Shown: positions 55,428-64,000 of the stretch, in pieces | Position numbering within the stretch: the stretch's first letter is position 1 | Layout: each line of letters begins with the position of its first letter | NCBI RefSeq assembly: GCF_000350225.1 | Contig: NW_005178949.1 | Span: forward strand, 135,949 to 199,948 | Length of the DNA: 64,000 bases | Direction of reading: 5' to 3' | Source of the DNA: Chondrus crispus | Taxonomy: Eukaryota; Rhodophyta; Florideophyceae; Gigartinales; Gigartinaceae | Translations under genes and position numbers: made by a program | The notes under the pieces: model-generated | What the model saw: only the letters and a program-made list of their open reading frames with translations | The model's database searches: none | What the model was told of the DNA's origin: nothing

Positions 55428-56388
55428 GTGGCCGTCTGCAGCGTGGATATTTTTTCTTCAAAAGCATGGAATAAATTTCTGAAAGTCTATATTTTTGGTG
55501 TCATGGAAAGTGTCCCAAACCAAGCCCTTGAGAAGGGTACCCCCAACAGACCCCTAAAACTCGTCATAAAAGTTTTCCGACAAAAGCAAGCAGGAATCAA
55601 AGCCTCCCAGCGCGCACTCGCTGATTGGGCCCGCATTGAATTTGAAAATACCCACTACACCAAAAAAAGTCGCTATGTTTCACCTTTATGCTCAAAAAGA
55701 GATCATTTCGACCGGACCATGCCCGCTATTCGTTTAAAGCAAAACGTATCCCCATACACACAGTGTACATTGACGCGAACTTTGTACACCGCGTGCTTGT
55801 GAGGGCCAGGGACACGGGAATAGAAGTCGAGAGGAGAACGCCATCGGAAAATTCTACGATTGAGAAAATAGTCGCTGCAGTGGCCTTTAACTGGTCTGTC
55901 TGTGACAAGGAGGAAATCAAACGACAATCCGGGCAATTGGAAAACCACACCGAGGTCCACAGATTTATTTCTGTCCTTTCTAATATGACACTTGGAGTAG
56001 GATAGAACTCTGCAGTAGGCCTAAACAAGACGGGAAGAAAAGCAATAGAGGAAAATCCCGCACGGGTTGGGAGTGACCATAATGGTGGGTTGCAACCGGG
56101 TAGATTCGTTCTTCGGGGCTGGCAGACATTCAACACTTGATATTTCGTTCGCTTGCCGGTTCTGAAAATGTTTGGGTTTGGGCCATGGATCCAAGAGGGA
56201 TTGCTGTAGATCCCCTCACGCTGAGCGCTGGCAAAGGACATCGCTTGGCTTTGTCGCCGGATTGGAGGAGAATAGCGATGACAGTGCCAACCTGCGAGGA
56301 TCAGGAATTACTTGTAGGGTTGGAATGGGGGCGGGCGAAAGGGTGAGGGAGTAGTGTTTTGTTTTTCCACTCAAAAAATTCGTCGTAA
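55428..56388. other. Intergenic; unassigned open frame
   Basis: A plus-strand frame from about 55380 to 55802 and a second to 56005 contain a charged helical stretch (FRQKQAGIKASQRALADWAR) that faintly resembles a transposase helix-turn-helix, but there is no firm assignment. Nothing else was recognised. Confidence 0.4.
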
Positions 56389-56672
56389 GAGCATCCCCAC
56401 CGGTAGAATCAAATACCCAAGCAACCAAAATTTGATGATTTGATGTCGATTGAAATCCCCACCGGTGCAACCAAATCATCAAAGTTTTGGTGTCGATCTA
56501 AAAATCGGAACCAAATATCAAGAATTTGGTTCGGATAGTCTCTGTTTGATTACCCTTGACAATCCAGTTGTGCACGTTCTATTGGTCGACCGAAACGGCT
56601 TCCCACCAAAAGTGCATCGATGCGGTATTTGCCTCGAGATTACCAGTGTCTCCCGCCGATCCAGAATGCCCA

Positions 56673-57352
56673 CTACGGCGTGCATGCTCTTCCCCCTTCC
56701 GTCCCTCCAGAACGTCGACGGCCCCGCCATCCCTGATGCTCTTCCCCCTTCCATCCCTCCAGAACGTCGACGGCCCCGCCATCCCTGAGCGCGTCCTTCC
56801 CCGCCCGGCTCTTACACAACAACAACACTTCCTCGACCAACCAGGCGCGAATCTCCGCCATCTCCTCCCGTCCCACCTCCTTTGACCTCCCCAAGCACAT
56901 TGCGACCGCCGCCGTACCCCCACCAACACATCATGGCACTCGTCCGCCATCGCGCAGTTACGCACCCAGCTCGCCCCCGCCAGCCTCTTCTCTGCCTCCC
57001 CCGCCTCCAGCAATCTCAGCAACCTCGTCAACAGCTGTCTCTCCGCCTGCCTTCCCTCGACCAACAGGACGTCCCTCCCCTCCTGGCTCGCGCACGCATT
57101 CGACAGCCGCAGCACATTCGGAATACTCGGTACCCTCTCCACGAGCATGTGTAGCGTGCCCCTCTCCCGAAACCCGTCCGCGCCCTCCGCTTCGTCCACG
57201 CCCGGCGCGAAGCGCGTCAGGTTGGACAGCAGCGCCGCGTGCAGCGCGACGACGTCCGCGTCCAGGACCACCTGCGCTGCGAGCCGCACCGCGTCCGCGT
57301 GCGTCAGGGCCGCCGGCTCCTCGTCCTCCGACAGGTTCACAAGCGCAGACAG
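56673..57352 (-). pseudogene. HGH1: Captured fragment of HGH1 (armadillo-like, eEF2-folding cofactor family)
   Basis: Minus strand. ALSALVNLSEDEEP and HAALLSNLTRFAPG (armadillo-type helices of the HGH1 N-terminal domain) are followed by NACASQEGRDVLL, a leucine-rich helix, then LAGASWVRNCAMADECHDVL, matching the family's RRGGxxGxxRNCCF motif. After a frame change near 56890 comes IRAWLVEEVLLLCKSRAGKD, then ALRDGGAVDVL, the conserved C-terminal signature. The DILPxLLLPLAGPE linker normally between these two parts is absent. Upstream sequence to about 57560 may be an eroded N-terminus. In yeast and animals HGH1 helps eEF2 fold with the TRiC chaperonin. Broken and enclosed by transposon ends, this copy is not functional. 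Confidence 0.82.
56685..56788 (+). repeat. 52-bp tandem duplication in element C
   Basis: TGCTCTTCCCCCTTCC...GCCATCCCTGA occurs at 56685 and again at 56737 with one base difference, within the captured HGH1 3' part. Confidence 0.9.
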
Positions 57353-57872
57353 TGCTAGCGCAGTGCGATTCGCTGCTCAGCAGCAGCAGCCGCCGCAGGA
57401 GAACGTCGCTCGCGGCTGTCGAGCCAATCATCCGCCGCAGCACCGCTGCCGCCGGCGCGTATGTTCTCTCCGGGATCGCGCTGCTCGCGGTCGCGTGGGG
57501 AGCGCGTGCTGTCCGTGAGCAGGGAGGACAGCGCCGGCAGTCTGTCTTTGTCCACGGTGGAGGTGAGAGGGAAGGAGTGCAGACAGAGTGGCGAGGGAGA
57601 AGGTCGCGGGATGGGTTTCGAGTGAGCGTGCGACTACGACTGAGGGTGCGATACGAGGGTGAGTACGAGTGTGAGTACAAGGATGCGATGGTGAGTACGA
57701 GGGGAATGTACTTCATTTGGTTCTCACCGGTGGGGCAGTTCTTTCCGAAGCATCAAACAGCCAAATAACGAAACAACCAAATTCTAGGGAGCCAATCAAA
57801 TTACAGAAAAAGTGTGCCAAGTGTTGTTATTTGATGATTTGATTTGATTGCGTACCGGTGGGGATGCTCTGA

Positions 57873-57987
57873 GAGCATCCCCACCGGTAGTGGTTATAAG
57901 TTATAACCACTACCGGTTATAATTTATAACGTATAACCACTACCGGTTATAACTTATAACGTATAACCACTACCGGTGGGGATGCTA
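57873..57987. mobile_element. 115-bp MITE with Harbinger-type ends
   Basis: Begins GAGCATCCCCACCGGTAGTGG and ends with its complement (last base C changed to A). TGA lies on both sides (57870-57872, 57988-57990). The interior is repeated ATAACCACTACCGGTTATAA units. It abuts element C, sharing the TGA between them, and ends 57 bp before the start codon of the next gene. Confidence 0.88.
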
Positions 57988-58045
57988 TGATTGTGATAAC
58001 CACTGACCGGTATAACTTATACCGGTCAGTGGTTATCACAATCAT
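57987..58045. repeat. 59-bp palindrome at the start codon of the flavin-reductase gene
   Basis: 29-bp perfect arms around a single C at 58016. The right arm ends within the ATG at 58044-58046. The left arm places a second in-frame ATG at 57987-57989 that would add 19 residues. Confidence 0.95.
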
Positions 58046-59105
58046 GGACCGCGCCGAGGCCACGTGGCCCGACGCACCCGCTAAGAGCCTCTACTCGGCA
58101 AACATATTCAGCCCCGCCCTGCGGAGCGAGCCCAGCTCCACGTCCACGAGCTCCGGCGATGAGAAGGGCCTCTCCGCCGCAGAGCGGCAGCAAGCGGTTG
58201 GTGACATTGGGCACCACACGGTGACCAACTACTACCGGTGCACGTTTGACGGGGCGGAGATTGAACTGGACAACTTTCGCGGGTGCTCCATGCAGCCGGA
58301 GCAGGTGGTCTTATTTGTGACGGATGACGAGTTTTTCAAAAGGGCGTCGCTCGTCGCGGAAGACCCTCTCAACCAGGTAAGGGTGGAGCTTCTCGCGCCG
58401 CGGCCTTCGACGTCGTCATCATCATCATCCTCGTCACTGATGCTGGACGAGCGCAAGACAGGCGTCACGGCCGACTTATCGCTGAAGAACATCTCCGTCG
58501 TGGGCGGGTGCGCCGTGGTACAGGCGGTGGTAACGGCGGTGAGCCTAGGCGAGGCGGAATTCGTGCAGGCGATTTACCGAGACACGTACCTTGCCAAGCG
58601 CGCGGTGGCACTCGACGTACCGCGCTCCAAGCTGCCGTTCTACCCACTGGACAAGCAAACCAAAACGTTGCTGCGGCAGATGCCGTCGGCAATGTGGGTG
58701 GTGTCAACCAGCGCGGCGCACGGGGAGGATCTGGCGATGACGGCGACGTCCGTCACGGTGCCTGCGGCGGCGCGCGGGATGATATGCTTCAATGTGGGGC
58801 ACTCGAGCGCGTTCTACGCGGGGCTCGGCGGGGTCGGGGCGGGCGTGAGGCTGTTCGCGCTTTCGACAAGGCAGAAGGACATTGCCGAGCGGTACGTGAC
58901 GAGGGCTGCGTTGGGGAAGGAGGATAGGACACGGCTGGAGGAAGAGTGCATGGTGGCGGCAAGTTGCACGATTGAGCATACCGAGGATGTGCAGGACCAT
59001 CACATTGTTTTGACGAAGATTGACGGCGTCAAGGTGCCGGAGAAGGACGAGGAGGGGTTGATGCCTTTGGTTTGGCAACACGGAAAGTTGATCACGGAAA
59101 GTTGA
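58044..59105 (+). CDS. Flavin-reductase-like FMN-binding protein with a long N-terminal extension
   Basis: A 353-codon uninterrupted frame from ATG 58044. Residues about 210-350 match the flavin reductase-like split-barrel family: MPSAMWVVSTSAAHGEDLAM, TSVTVPAAARGMICFNVG (typical SPP/FNVG strand), FALSTRQKDIAERY, then HHIVLTKIDGV and a closing PLVWQHGKL. Such proteins bind FMN and reduce flavins with NAD(P)H or act in related flavin chemistry; the substrate is unknown. The first 200 residues, with a Ser-rich linker of eight serines, match nothing I recognise; they may be a diverged second barrel or a targeting region. Near the stop CACGGAAAGTTGAT is tandemly duplicated, altering the last residues. 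The 5' side is occupied by a MITE and a palindrome, so its promoter is probably transposon-derived. Confidence 0.78.
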   Translation: MDRAEATWPDAPAKSLYSANIFSPALRSEPSSTSTSSGDEKGLSAAERQQAVGDIGHHTVTNYYRCTFDGAEIELDNFRGCSMQPEQVVLFVTDDEFFKRASLVAEDPLNQVRVELLAPRPSTSSSSSSSSLMLDERKTGVTADLSLKNISVVGGCAVVQAVVTAVSLGEAEFVQAIYRDTYLAKRAVALDVPRSKLPFYPLDKQTKTLLRQMPSAMWVVSTSAAHGEDLAMTATSVTVPAAARGMICFNVGHSSAFYAGLGGVGAGVRLFALSTRQKDIAERYVTRAALGKEDRTRLEEECMVAASCTIEHTEDVQDHHIVLTKIDGVKVPEKDEEGLMPLVWQHGKLITES

Positions 59106-60335
59106 TCACGTAGCGGTAGGCGCCGGGTGCTGAGAGTCGGCCCTTGTGCGCTACAGTATTAAATTATATAAACGCTTTTTTAATTGAAACAAGGTCTTGA
59201 GCAAAGAAAAATGCAGCAACTCACAACTCAGAAATGGCCATTAGACTCGCCCCTCCCGGTGCACCGCCGTTCCCATCGCCGCCCTCTCGTTTCCCCCCCT
59301 TTCTATCCCGATCGCCTCCGCCGACGACACCCTCATCCTCACTGAAGGGAACGTCATCCAAGCCCTCGACGGTGAACAAAACACACACTCGTTCTCTCGT
59401 TCTCCCGCCATTTTTTGTACACGTACAAGTATGTGAAATGTATTGCAGTGTATTGCAGAAGGGACTTCACTATACATGTATATATCACATTCAGGTTGCA
59501 ACGTGTTTCTGACTGTCGTACCTCCGGTGAGTGAGAATGTCCGGCGAGCAAGAATGGCCGCGGCAGGAAACAATGTCGTCTCTGGCCATCCCACCGAGCA
59601 CAAGGAAGAGTGCCTGGCCTCGGTCTACTTGACGGTGTAACCACAAACAAGTGCTGATCGGATAGCCACGGCGGTATCCCGTACCCCTGTCTTCTTCCTC
59701 CCTGTTTCCAACCATCTCTTAAGAGATGGTTGGAACAGGGACACTCAACACACTTACACATTAATACACATTAATGTGTGAGTGTCCGTGCACGAGCAGT
59801 TGCCCGTGTCCAAACAAGCCAAAACCTCCATTTCACACAACCTCTTCATCTCCATCATGCACCCCCCACCACTACCAACAAGCCACAGCCTCCCGACGAC
59901 CGCCCGTCTTCGACACTACACATGCCGTCAACCTCAACGCTAACACCGTCGTCAAGGTTTCTAATACCTGACAAAGCGAAAACCACCGCAAATCCGCCGT
60001 GCATATCTTGAACTTCATACTACAACGACTGATATCGTATGTGCCTGTTCCGCCTCCAGTTTTGTTTGCTGGTCTCGCTACGCGCAGTCTCTACGTTGGA
60101 CGACACTATTCCCCGCACACTGACGCAACTGCGCGCGACACATAGAAAAGATGTGCCGGCTACTTTTTTTGCGGAGAGGGGCATCGAGGCGTCGGGTAAC
60201 TAGAAACAACTTCAAATACATACAAATTTCTCCTGGCACATCATCCCTTACTACATACACCGTGGGTACAACCCCTCCTGTCCTGGCCGGGACATCCGCT
60301 TTTGCCCAGTGGTTATTCACACACTTACAATCACA
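59106..60335. other. Intergenic between the flavin-reductase and NB-ARC genes
   Basis: No gene recognised. A perfect 26-bp palindrome (CCAACCATCTCTT and complement) lies at 59708-59733, followed at 59740-59785 by nested ACATTAAT/ATTAATGT pairings. Pro/Thr-rich short frames at 59770-60010 lack any domain. Confidence 0.5.
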
Positions 60336-63300
60336 CTACTCCAAGAGCTCGTAAAAGTGCAGTCTTGCATAAGAACCAATTTCTACCTGGATCGCAATGT
60401 GCCGACCTGAAGTAGAACAGTACCAAGGATATCCCGCAACGGTTGCTAGGCGGATTTCGTCATCTCCTGTCTTGTAGCACACTCCATCTCCCTTTTGCCG
60501 AATCCTCAGTTTCCTCTCCAGTTTCCTCCCTAGATCCGCCGCCGTGAGTGTGCCCTCATTCGTATCGATGAACTGGCGCAGATCGCTCTCTTCGAGATAC
60601 TCAACACCATCGTATTGCTTTTCGCAGACAACGCTTTGACTCGTCACGGACAGGATTAGTAACGTTCTTCCACGCAACGTCGCCATTCGCGACCCGTCCC
60701 GGAACCAAGCAATATGCGTTAGATGTTCACTGTTTGTGCTATACCTTAACATCACCCCTGTCTCAATATCCCATATCGCAAGCTCTCTTCCAATTCCAAA
60801 GGCTACGCGTCGTCCGTCGTCAGACCATTCCAGCGGATAGCGTGGTAAACCATACTCATAGAGCTGGTACCGATATGTTACACCTGTCTCCCAATTCCAG
60901 ATCATAACTCCGCCTCTGCTTGGTTTCCCATTTTCATCAATTTCAACATCAGAATTTGGAGACCAAGACATATTATATCCAGTTGACGCGATCCACTTGT
61001 CATCTGGAGACCACTTCACCGGACCAGCCGAATCAGAATAGTCAAAAGGGAACAGAGCCCGCCCCCGCCCAACAGAGAACGGAGCCCGCTCAACAGAGAA
61101 CGAAGCCCGCACACCTTCTTCACCTTCTCTCCAGGGCCGCTTCACAAAGTTGAACCAATCTATGTGAACTTCGTCTGCAAATTCGTCTGAATACCACTCA
61201 AGCAGACCTTGGTCCGCAGCCCATTTCAGGCCGACCGAATCTGGGACACGTTCGGGGGCATCGCCCATCGTCTCTCCTGTCTTGGCGCCCCGCAGCACGA
61301 CCCTGCCATCTGTATGCCCACATGCCACCCTGATCGCCTCTCCCGTTCTGGCGCTTAACAGCACGACCCTGCCGTCGTTACTCCTACCGCCAAGCGCGAT
61401 CTTCGTGTCGTTTCCAGCCCACGCCATGCACCTGATATGCATGTAGCCGTCTGTGATTCTCTCCCATAACTTGTTCCCAGTCTTCCCGTCCCACAACCCC
61501 ATCACATATCCAAACGACACGAACACCCTCGTCCCATCATTGGACCAACATGCTTTTGCTTGTGCGTAACCATACTTGGCCCGGTCTTCCCCGCATTCCC
61601 ACAACTTGTCGCCCGTCTTGCTGTCCCACATCGCAAACGTTCCATCTTCTGCTGCCGTAAACACCCGCTTGCTATCTCCAGACATCTCCAGACAATGCAC
61701 AGGGCTTGCGTGTGTCTCAGCATCCCCCCACATCTTCTTCCCCGTCTTCACATCGTACATCACTACGTCTCCGTCTCCAACATCAGTAGCACATATGTCA
61801 TCGCTTGACCACGCAACAGCCGTGAATTCTTGCCCTTCCTTGTTGACCTTGTCGACTTCCTCTTCCTCCTCCTGCAACCTCTCCAGATTATCCCACCTCC
61901 AAATGACAATATTGGAAACATTATCCGCAGAAAACATCCGCTTTCCATCTTCTAGCCAGCCCAAGACCGTAACCCCCACTCTGTGTATCGACATGTGCCG
62001 CCGTACTTCTGCCCCGGTCTCTGTGTCCCTCACAGAAACCTTCCCGTGGCCACTGGAAGCAGCCAACCATCTCCCATCCCCGGACAGAGATATTGCCGCT
62101 GCCCAAAAATCATCAAATTCCGATATTCTCTTCCCCGAGCGTCCGTCCCATACCGACACCACACCCTGCCCGCCGCCACAGTACTCGCCACAGTACAACC
62201 GCGTCCCGTCCTCCGACCATGCAATACAGAGAACGTGTTTCAAAGGCGGGCTTTCCGCGATACTCCTACCAGTCTCCCCGTCAAAGATCCACAATCTTGC
62301 TTCATATACAGATATTCCTTCAACAACAGATCCTTGTTTAAGTTTCATCGCGAACACGCACGCGACTCGCTTTCCATTGTTCGACCACGAAATCAACCAC
62401 TTGGTCCAATCGCAGTCGGCTAGTCGAATACTCGGCAAGCCAATCACCCGAACCATCTCCCCTGTCTCTGCACACAGTATCAAAATTGACCCGTTTGAGC
62501 CGCATTCTCCCGTGCACGCCAACCGTTTCCCGCCCGGTGAAAGCGATACTTTCTTAACAACATGGCCCCCCATATTCGCTGCCTCCTTGATCTTCACACC
62601 TCTCTCAACATCCCACAACACAACCACACCATCTTCTCTCCCAAACGCTACTCGCTTTCCATCCCCCGTCAAGTCAAAAGGGCGACTGTAACTCTCTACA
62701 TCCAGGTGCCCTACATCCAGTTCCTGTCCGACTCGCTCCGCTGTAGCTCCTGTATGCATATCCCACACCTGCACGCTTGTTCCATCTGCCTGTACTACCG
62801 CTACGTACTTTCCGTTCTCCGACCAAAACCTGCTCACACCCCATGCCACTTCAAACAACACGTTTTCTTCCATTTCCCCGTCCCGGAATGTCCGACGAAA
62901 CAGATGCTTCTCATCATCCCCCCAAGCGATCACTTCGTTCTTAGCTGCGCATCCCGACATTCCCACCACCCTCCCCTGGTCCGGAAATATGTCTTGCACC
63001 GCGCCTGATACGTTCAAGCCAGGTGTAAGCGACTTCAACCACGGCTTCTCCGCAACTTCCTCTATCCTGCGTAAGAACTCTCCAATTACTTCCGACTCGT
63101 TCCTGAATCTCAGCAGACCATCGTACAGCTGAAACCATACCTCTCTCGAATTTCGACGAACAAAGGACGCACTCAGCCTCGCCTGTCTAGCAATCTTCTG
63201 CAACGACCACAGCCTGCCTCCCGCTTCGCACCGTTCTCCGTCTTCCCCGGCTATGTCCGTCAAAATCTTGAAATCCTCTTGAAGACTTAGCCCCTCTGCC

Positions 63301-64000
63301 CGAGTTAACTTCTCTGCCACCCACCTGGCATCACTCAAAACATCCCACAAATCCTCGCCCAGCCGCGCCCCCTTGAGATGGCGGCACAAGTTGTGTCGGA
63401 AATACTCGTCCTCCACCATATCCTTCTTCCACCCTCTCCCGCAAACCCACGGCGGCGCTTCTTGCCTGTTCTCACTCTCGTTCCATTGCCATTCTTGCAC
63501 AAGCTTTTCATGCCACCTCTTCTCTCCCCCATTCCCACATCTCTGTTGCACGTAATCGAGCTGCAAATCGTGCAACCTGACTCCGGCGATCTTGCGACCA
63601 CTTGACACTCCATCCTTTCGTTCCACTAGACTGGCCTCCACGAATTCGTGCAGCACTTTCAATGCCTGAGCTTTTCCTTTCTGTCTCCATAACAAACAGA
63701 GCACACTCAACGGCAACCATCCTTGGCGCCGAATGACCACCAGCGACTCGTACATCTCGGCGTAGGACATCAACTGCTCATCTCCTCGGGCCTTCTCCCG
63801 ATCCATCATGCACAGCGAAGCTTTAAACGCCATTGACAGGTTCTTGTATACGTACGTCTCATCCGCTCTTTCGTCCAATAGTATTGACGATGTAGCTTCC
63901 AGACACTCCAAGTACTCATCAAGCACATTTTTCAGACAAAGTTCTTTCGCAATCTCACGATGTCTCGCAATCGCTCTGCCAACCACGGACAGCGCAAGCG
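60336..64000 (-). CDS. NB-ARC (STAND) ATPase with WD40 repeats, 5' end outside the window
   Basis: At least 1220 codons on the minus strand, open to the right edge. The first residues visible (LALSVVGRAIARHREIAKEL) are the GLPLAL-type motif that ends the NB-ARC nucleotide-binding module, so the P-loop and Walker B lie beyond 64000. Next comes a winged-helix region closing with VRLHDLQLDYVQQRC, as in APAF-1-like proteins, then a helical linker, then from about residue 330 a long series of WD40-like blades with recurring WSxDGxRV, VWDxxTG and LxxDGR motifs to the C-terminus (HFYELLE). Nucleotide-controlled oligomerisation with ligand sensing by the propellers is the known scheme of the class; the ligand and output are unknown. 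No intron or stop. An N-terminal effector domain, if any, is not visible. Confidence 0.88.
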   Translation of the reverse strand, partial: LALSVVGRAIARHREIAKELCLKNVLDEYLECLEATSSILLDERADETYVYKNLSMAFKASLCMMDREKARGDEQLMSYAEMYESLVVIRRQGWLPLSVLCLLWRQKGKAQALKVLHEFVEASLVERKDGVSSGRKIAGVRLHDLQLDYVQQRCGNGGEKRWHEKLVQEWQWNESENRQEAPPWVCGRGWKKDMVEDEYFRHNLCRHLKGARLGEDLWDVLSDARWVAEKLTRAEGLSLQEDFKILTDIAGEDGERCEAGGRLWSLQKIARQARLSASFVRRNSREVWFQLYDGLLRFRNESEVIGEFLRRIEEVAEKPWLKSLTPGLNVSGAVQDIFPDQGRVVGMSGCAAKNEVIAWGDDEKHLFRRTFRDGEMEENVLFEVAWGVSRFWSENGKYVAVVQADGTSVQVWDMHTGATAERVGQELDVGHLDVESYSRPFDLTGDGKRVAFGREDGVVVLWDVERGVKIKEAANMGGHVVKKVSLSPGGKRLACTGECGSNGSILILCAETGEMVRVIGLPSIRLADCDWTKWLISWSNNGKRVACVFAMKLKQGSVVEGISVYEARLWIFDGETGRSIAESPPLKHVLCIAWSEDGTRLYCGEYCGGGQGVVSVWDGRSGKRISEFDDFWAAAISLSGDGRWLAASSGHGKVSVRDTETGAEVRRHMSIHRVGVTVLGWLEDGKRMFSADNVSNIVIWRWDNLERLQEEEEEVDKVNKEGQEFTAVAWSSDDICATDVGDGDVVMYDVKTGKKMWGDAETHASPVHCLEMSGDSKRVFTAAEDGTFAMWDSKTGDKLWECGEDRAKYGYAQAKACWSNDGTRVFVSFGYVMGLWDGKTGNKLWERITDGYMHIRCMAWAGNDTKIALGGRSNDGRVVLLSARTGEAIRVACGHTDGRVVLRGAKTGETMGDAPERVPDSVGLKWAADQGLLEWYSDEFADEVHIDWFNFVKRPWREGEEGVRASFSVERAPFSVGRGRALFPFDYSDSAGPVKWSPDDKWIASTGYNMSWSPNSDVEIDENGKPSRGGVMIWNWETGVTYRYQLYEYGLPRYPLEWSDDGRRVAFGIGRELAIWDIETGVMLRYSTNSEHLTHIAWFRDGSRMATLRGRTLLILSVTSQSVVCEKQYDGVEYLEESDLRQFIDTNEGTLTAADLGRKLERKLRIRQKGDGVCYKTGDDEIRLATVAGYPWYCSTSGRHIAIQVEIGSYARLHFYELLE

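Larger units (their letters stand above)
56389..57869. mobile_element. Harbinger-ended element carrying an HGH1 fragment (element C)
   Basis: Terminal inverted repeats of 17 bp (GAGCATCCCCACCGGTA and complement). The left flank is TAA and the right is TGA, a near-match to a 3-bp duplication. The first about 270 bp are homologous to element B at 14696. The interior has no transposase and no Myb-like ORF; it holds part of a host gene (HGH1) in reverse orientation and a 52-bp tandem repeat. This is the layout of a Pack-type non-autonomous transposon. Confidence 0.82.

Noticed and set aside
57147..57768. Plus-strand frames of 123 and 138 codons over the HGH1 fragment
   Set aside because: They are antisense to recognisable HGH1 codons and have no domain of their own.
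61576..62691. Plus-strand open frame of 371 codons
   Set aside because: It is entirely antisense to the WD40 coding region of the NB-ARC gene and Ser/Pro-rich as expected of such a shadow.
1..64000. CRISPR array or prokaryotic operon structure
   Set aside because: No regularly spaced repeats with unique spacers; the only arrays are the 60-bp minisatellite and two-copy tandem duplications, and the gene content is eukaryotic.

Overview
This is eukaryotic nuclear DNA and almost entirely a transposable-element landscape. Introns are scarce, host-type reading frames are uninterrupted, and most frames recognisable by family are decayed transposon genes. My best guess for the source is a red alga of the Chondrus type. 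The reasons are intron-poor genes, a STAND ATPase of NB-ARC plus WD40 type, copia elements of the aquatic-eukaryote kind and many nested LTR insertions. That assignment is inference and not proven by any sequence here.

Host-type genes are few. They are an NAD(P)-binding Rossmann protein (13661-14308), a flavin-reductase-like protein with a long extra N-terminus (58044-59105), a large partial NB-ARC/WD40 gene running off the right edge (60336-64000), and two small related membrane-protein frames (3390-3767 and 7386-7619). There is also a possible degenerate Rossmann start (1980-2198) and a Pro/Ser-rich frame (23595-24218).

Mobile elements, left to right: a TA-flanked MITE (7622-7978). A complete PIF/Harbinger element with TTA target duplications (8664-13271) holds transposase, Myb-like ORF and a captured RPAP1 fragment. 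The left part of a second Harbinger family follows (from 14696). A Tnp2-type (CACTA-like) transposase (16175-20007) is split by a solo LTR, with a divergent accessory ORF beside it (20437-21731). Next come a gag fragment (22040-23332), a pogo/Tigger element (25468-27462) and a copia element with both LTRs (28587-34351), itself interrupted by a solo LTR. A PIF1-like helicase relic (34677-36832) is followed by a second Tnp2 copy (42600-46200) carrying an LTR inside an LTR. A second copia (47979-51815) is also hit by a solo LTR. A second pogo-like element (53237-55427) precedes a Harbinger-ended element carrying a fragment of HGH1 (56389-57869). A 115-bp MITE of the same end type lies directly upstream of the flavin-reductase gene.

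The most interesting signals are two Harbinger-type elements that each enclose a fragment of a conserved housekeeping gene (RPAP1, HGH1), a Tudor-like domain in a copia polyprotein, apparent priming of two copia elements by an internal half of initiator tRNA-Met, and a striking number of near-perfect zero-loop palindromes, several inside transposon coding sequence.
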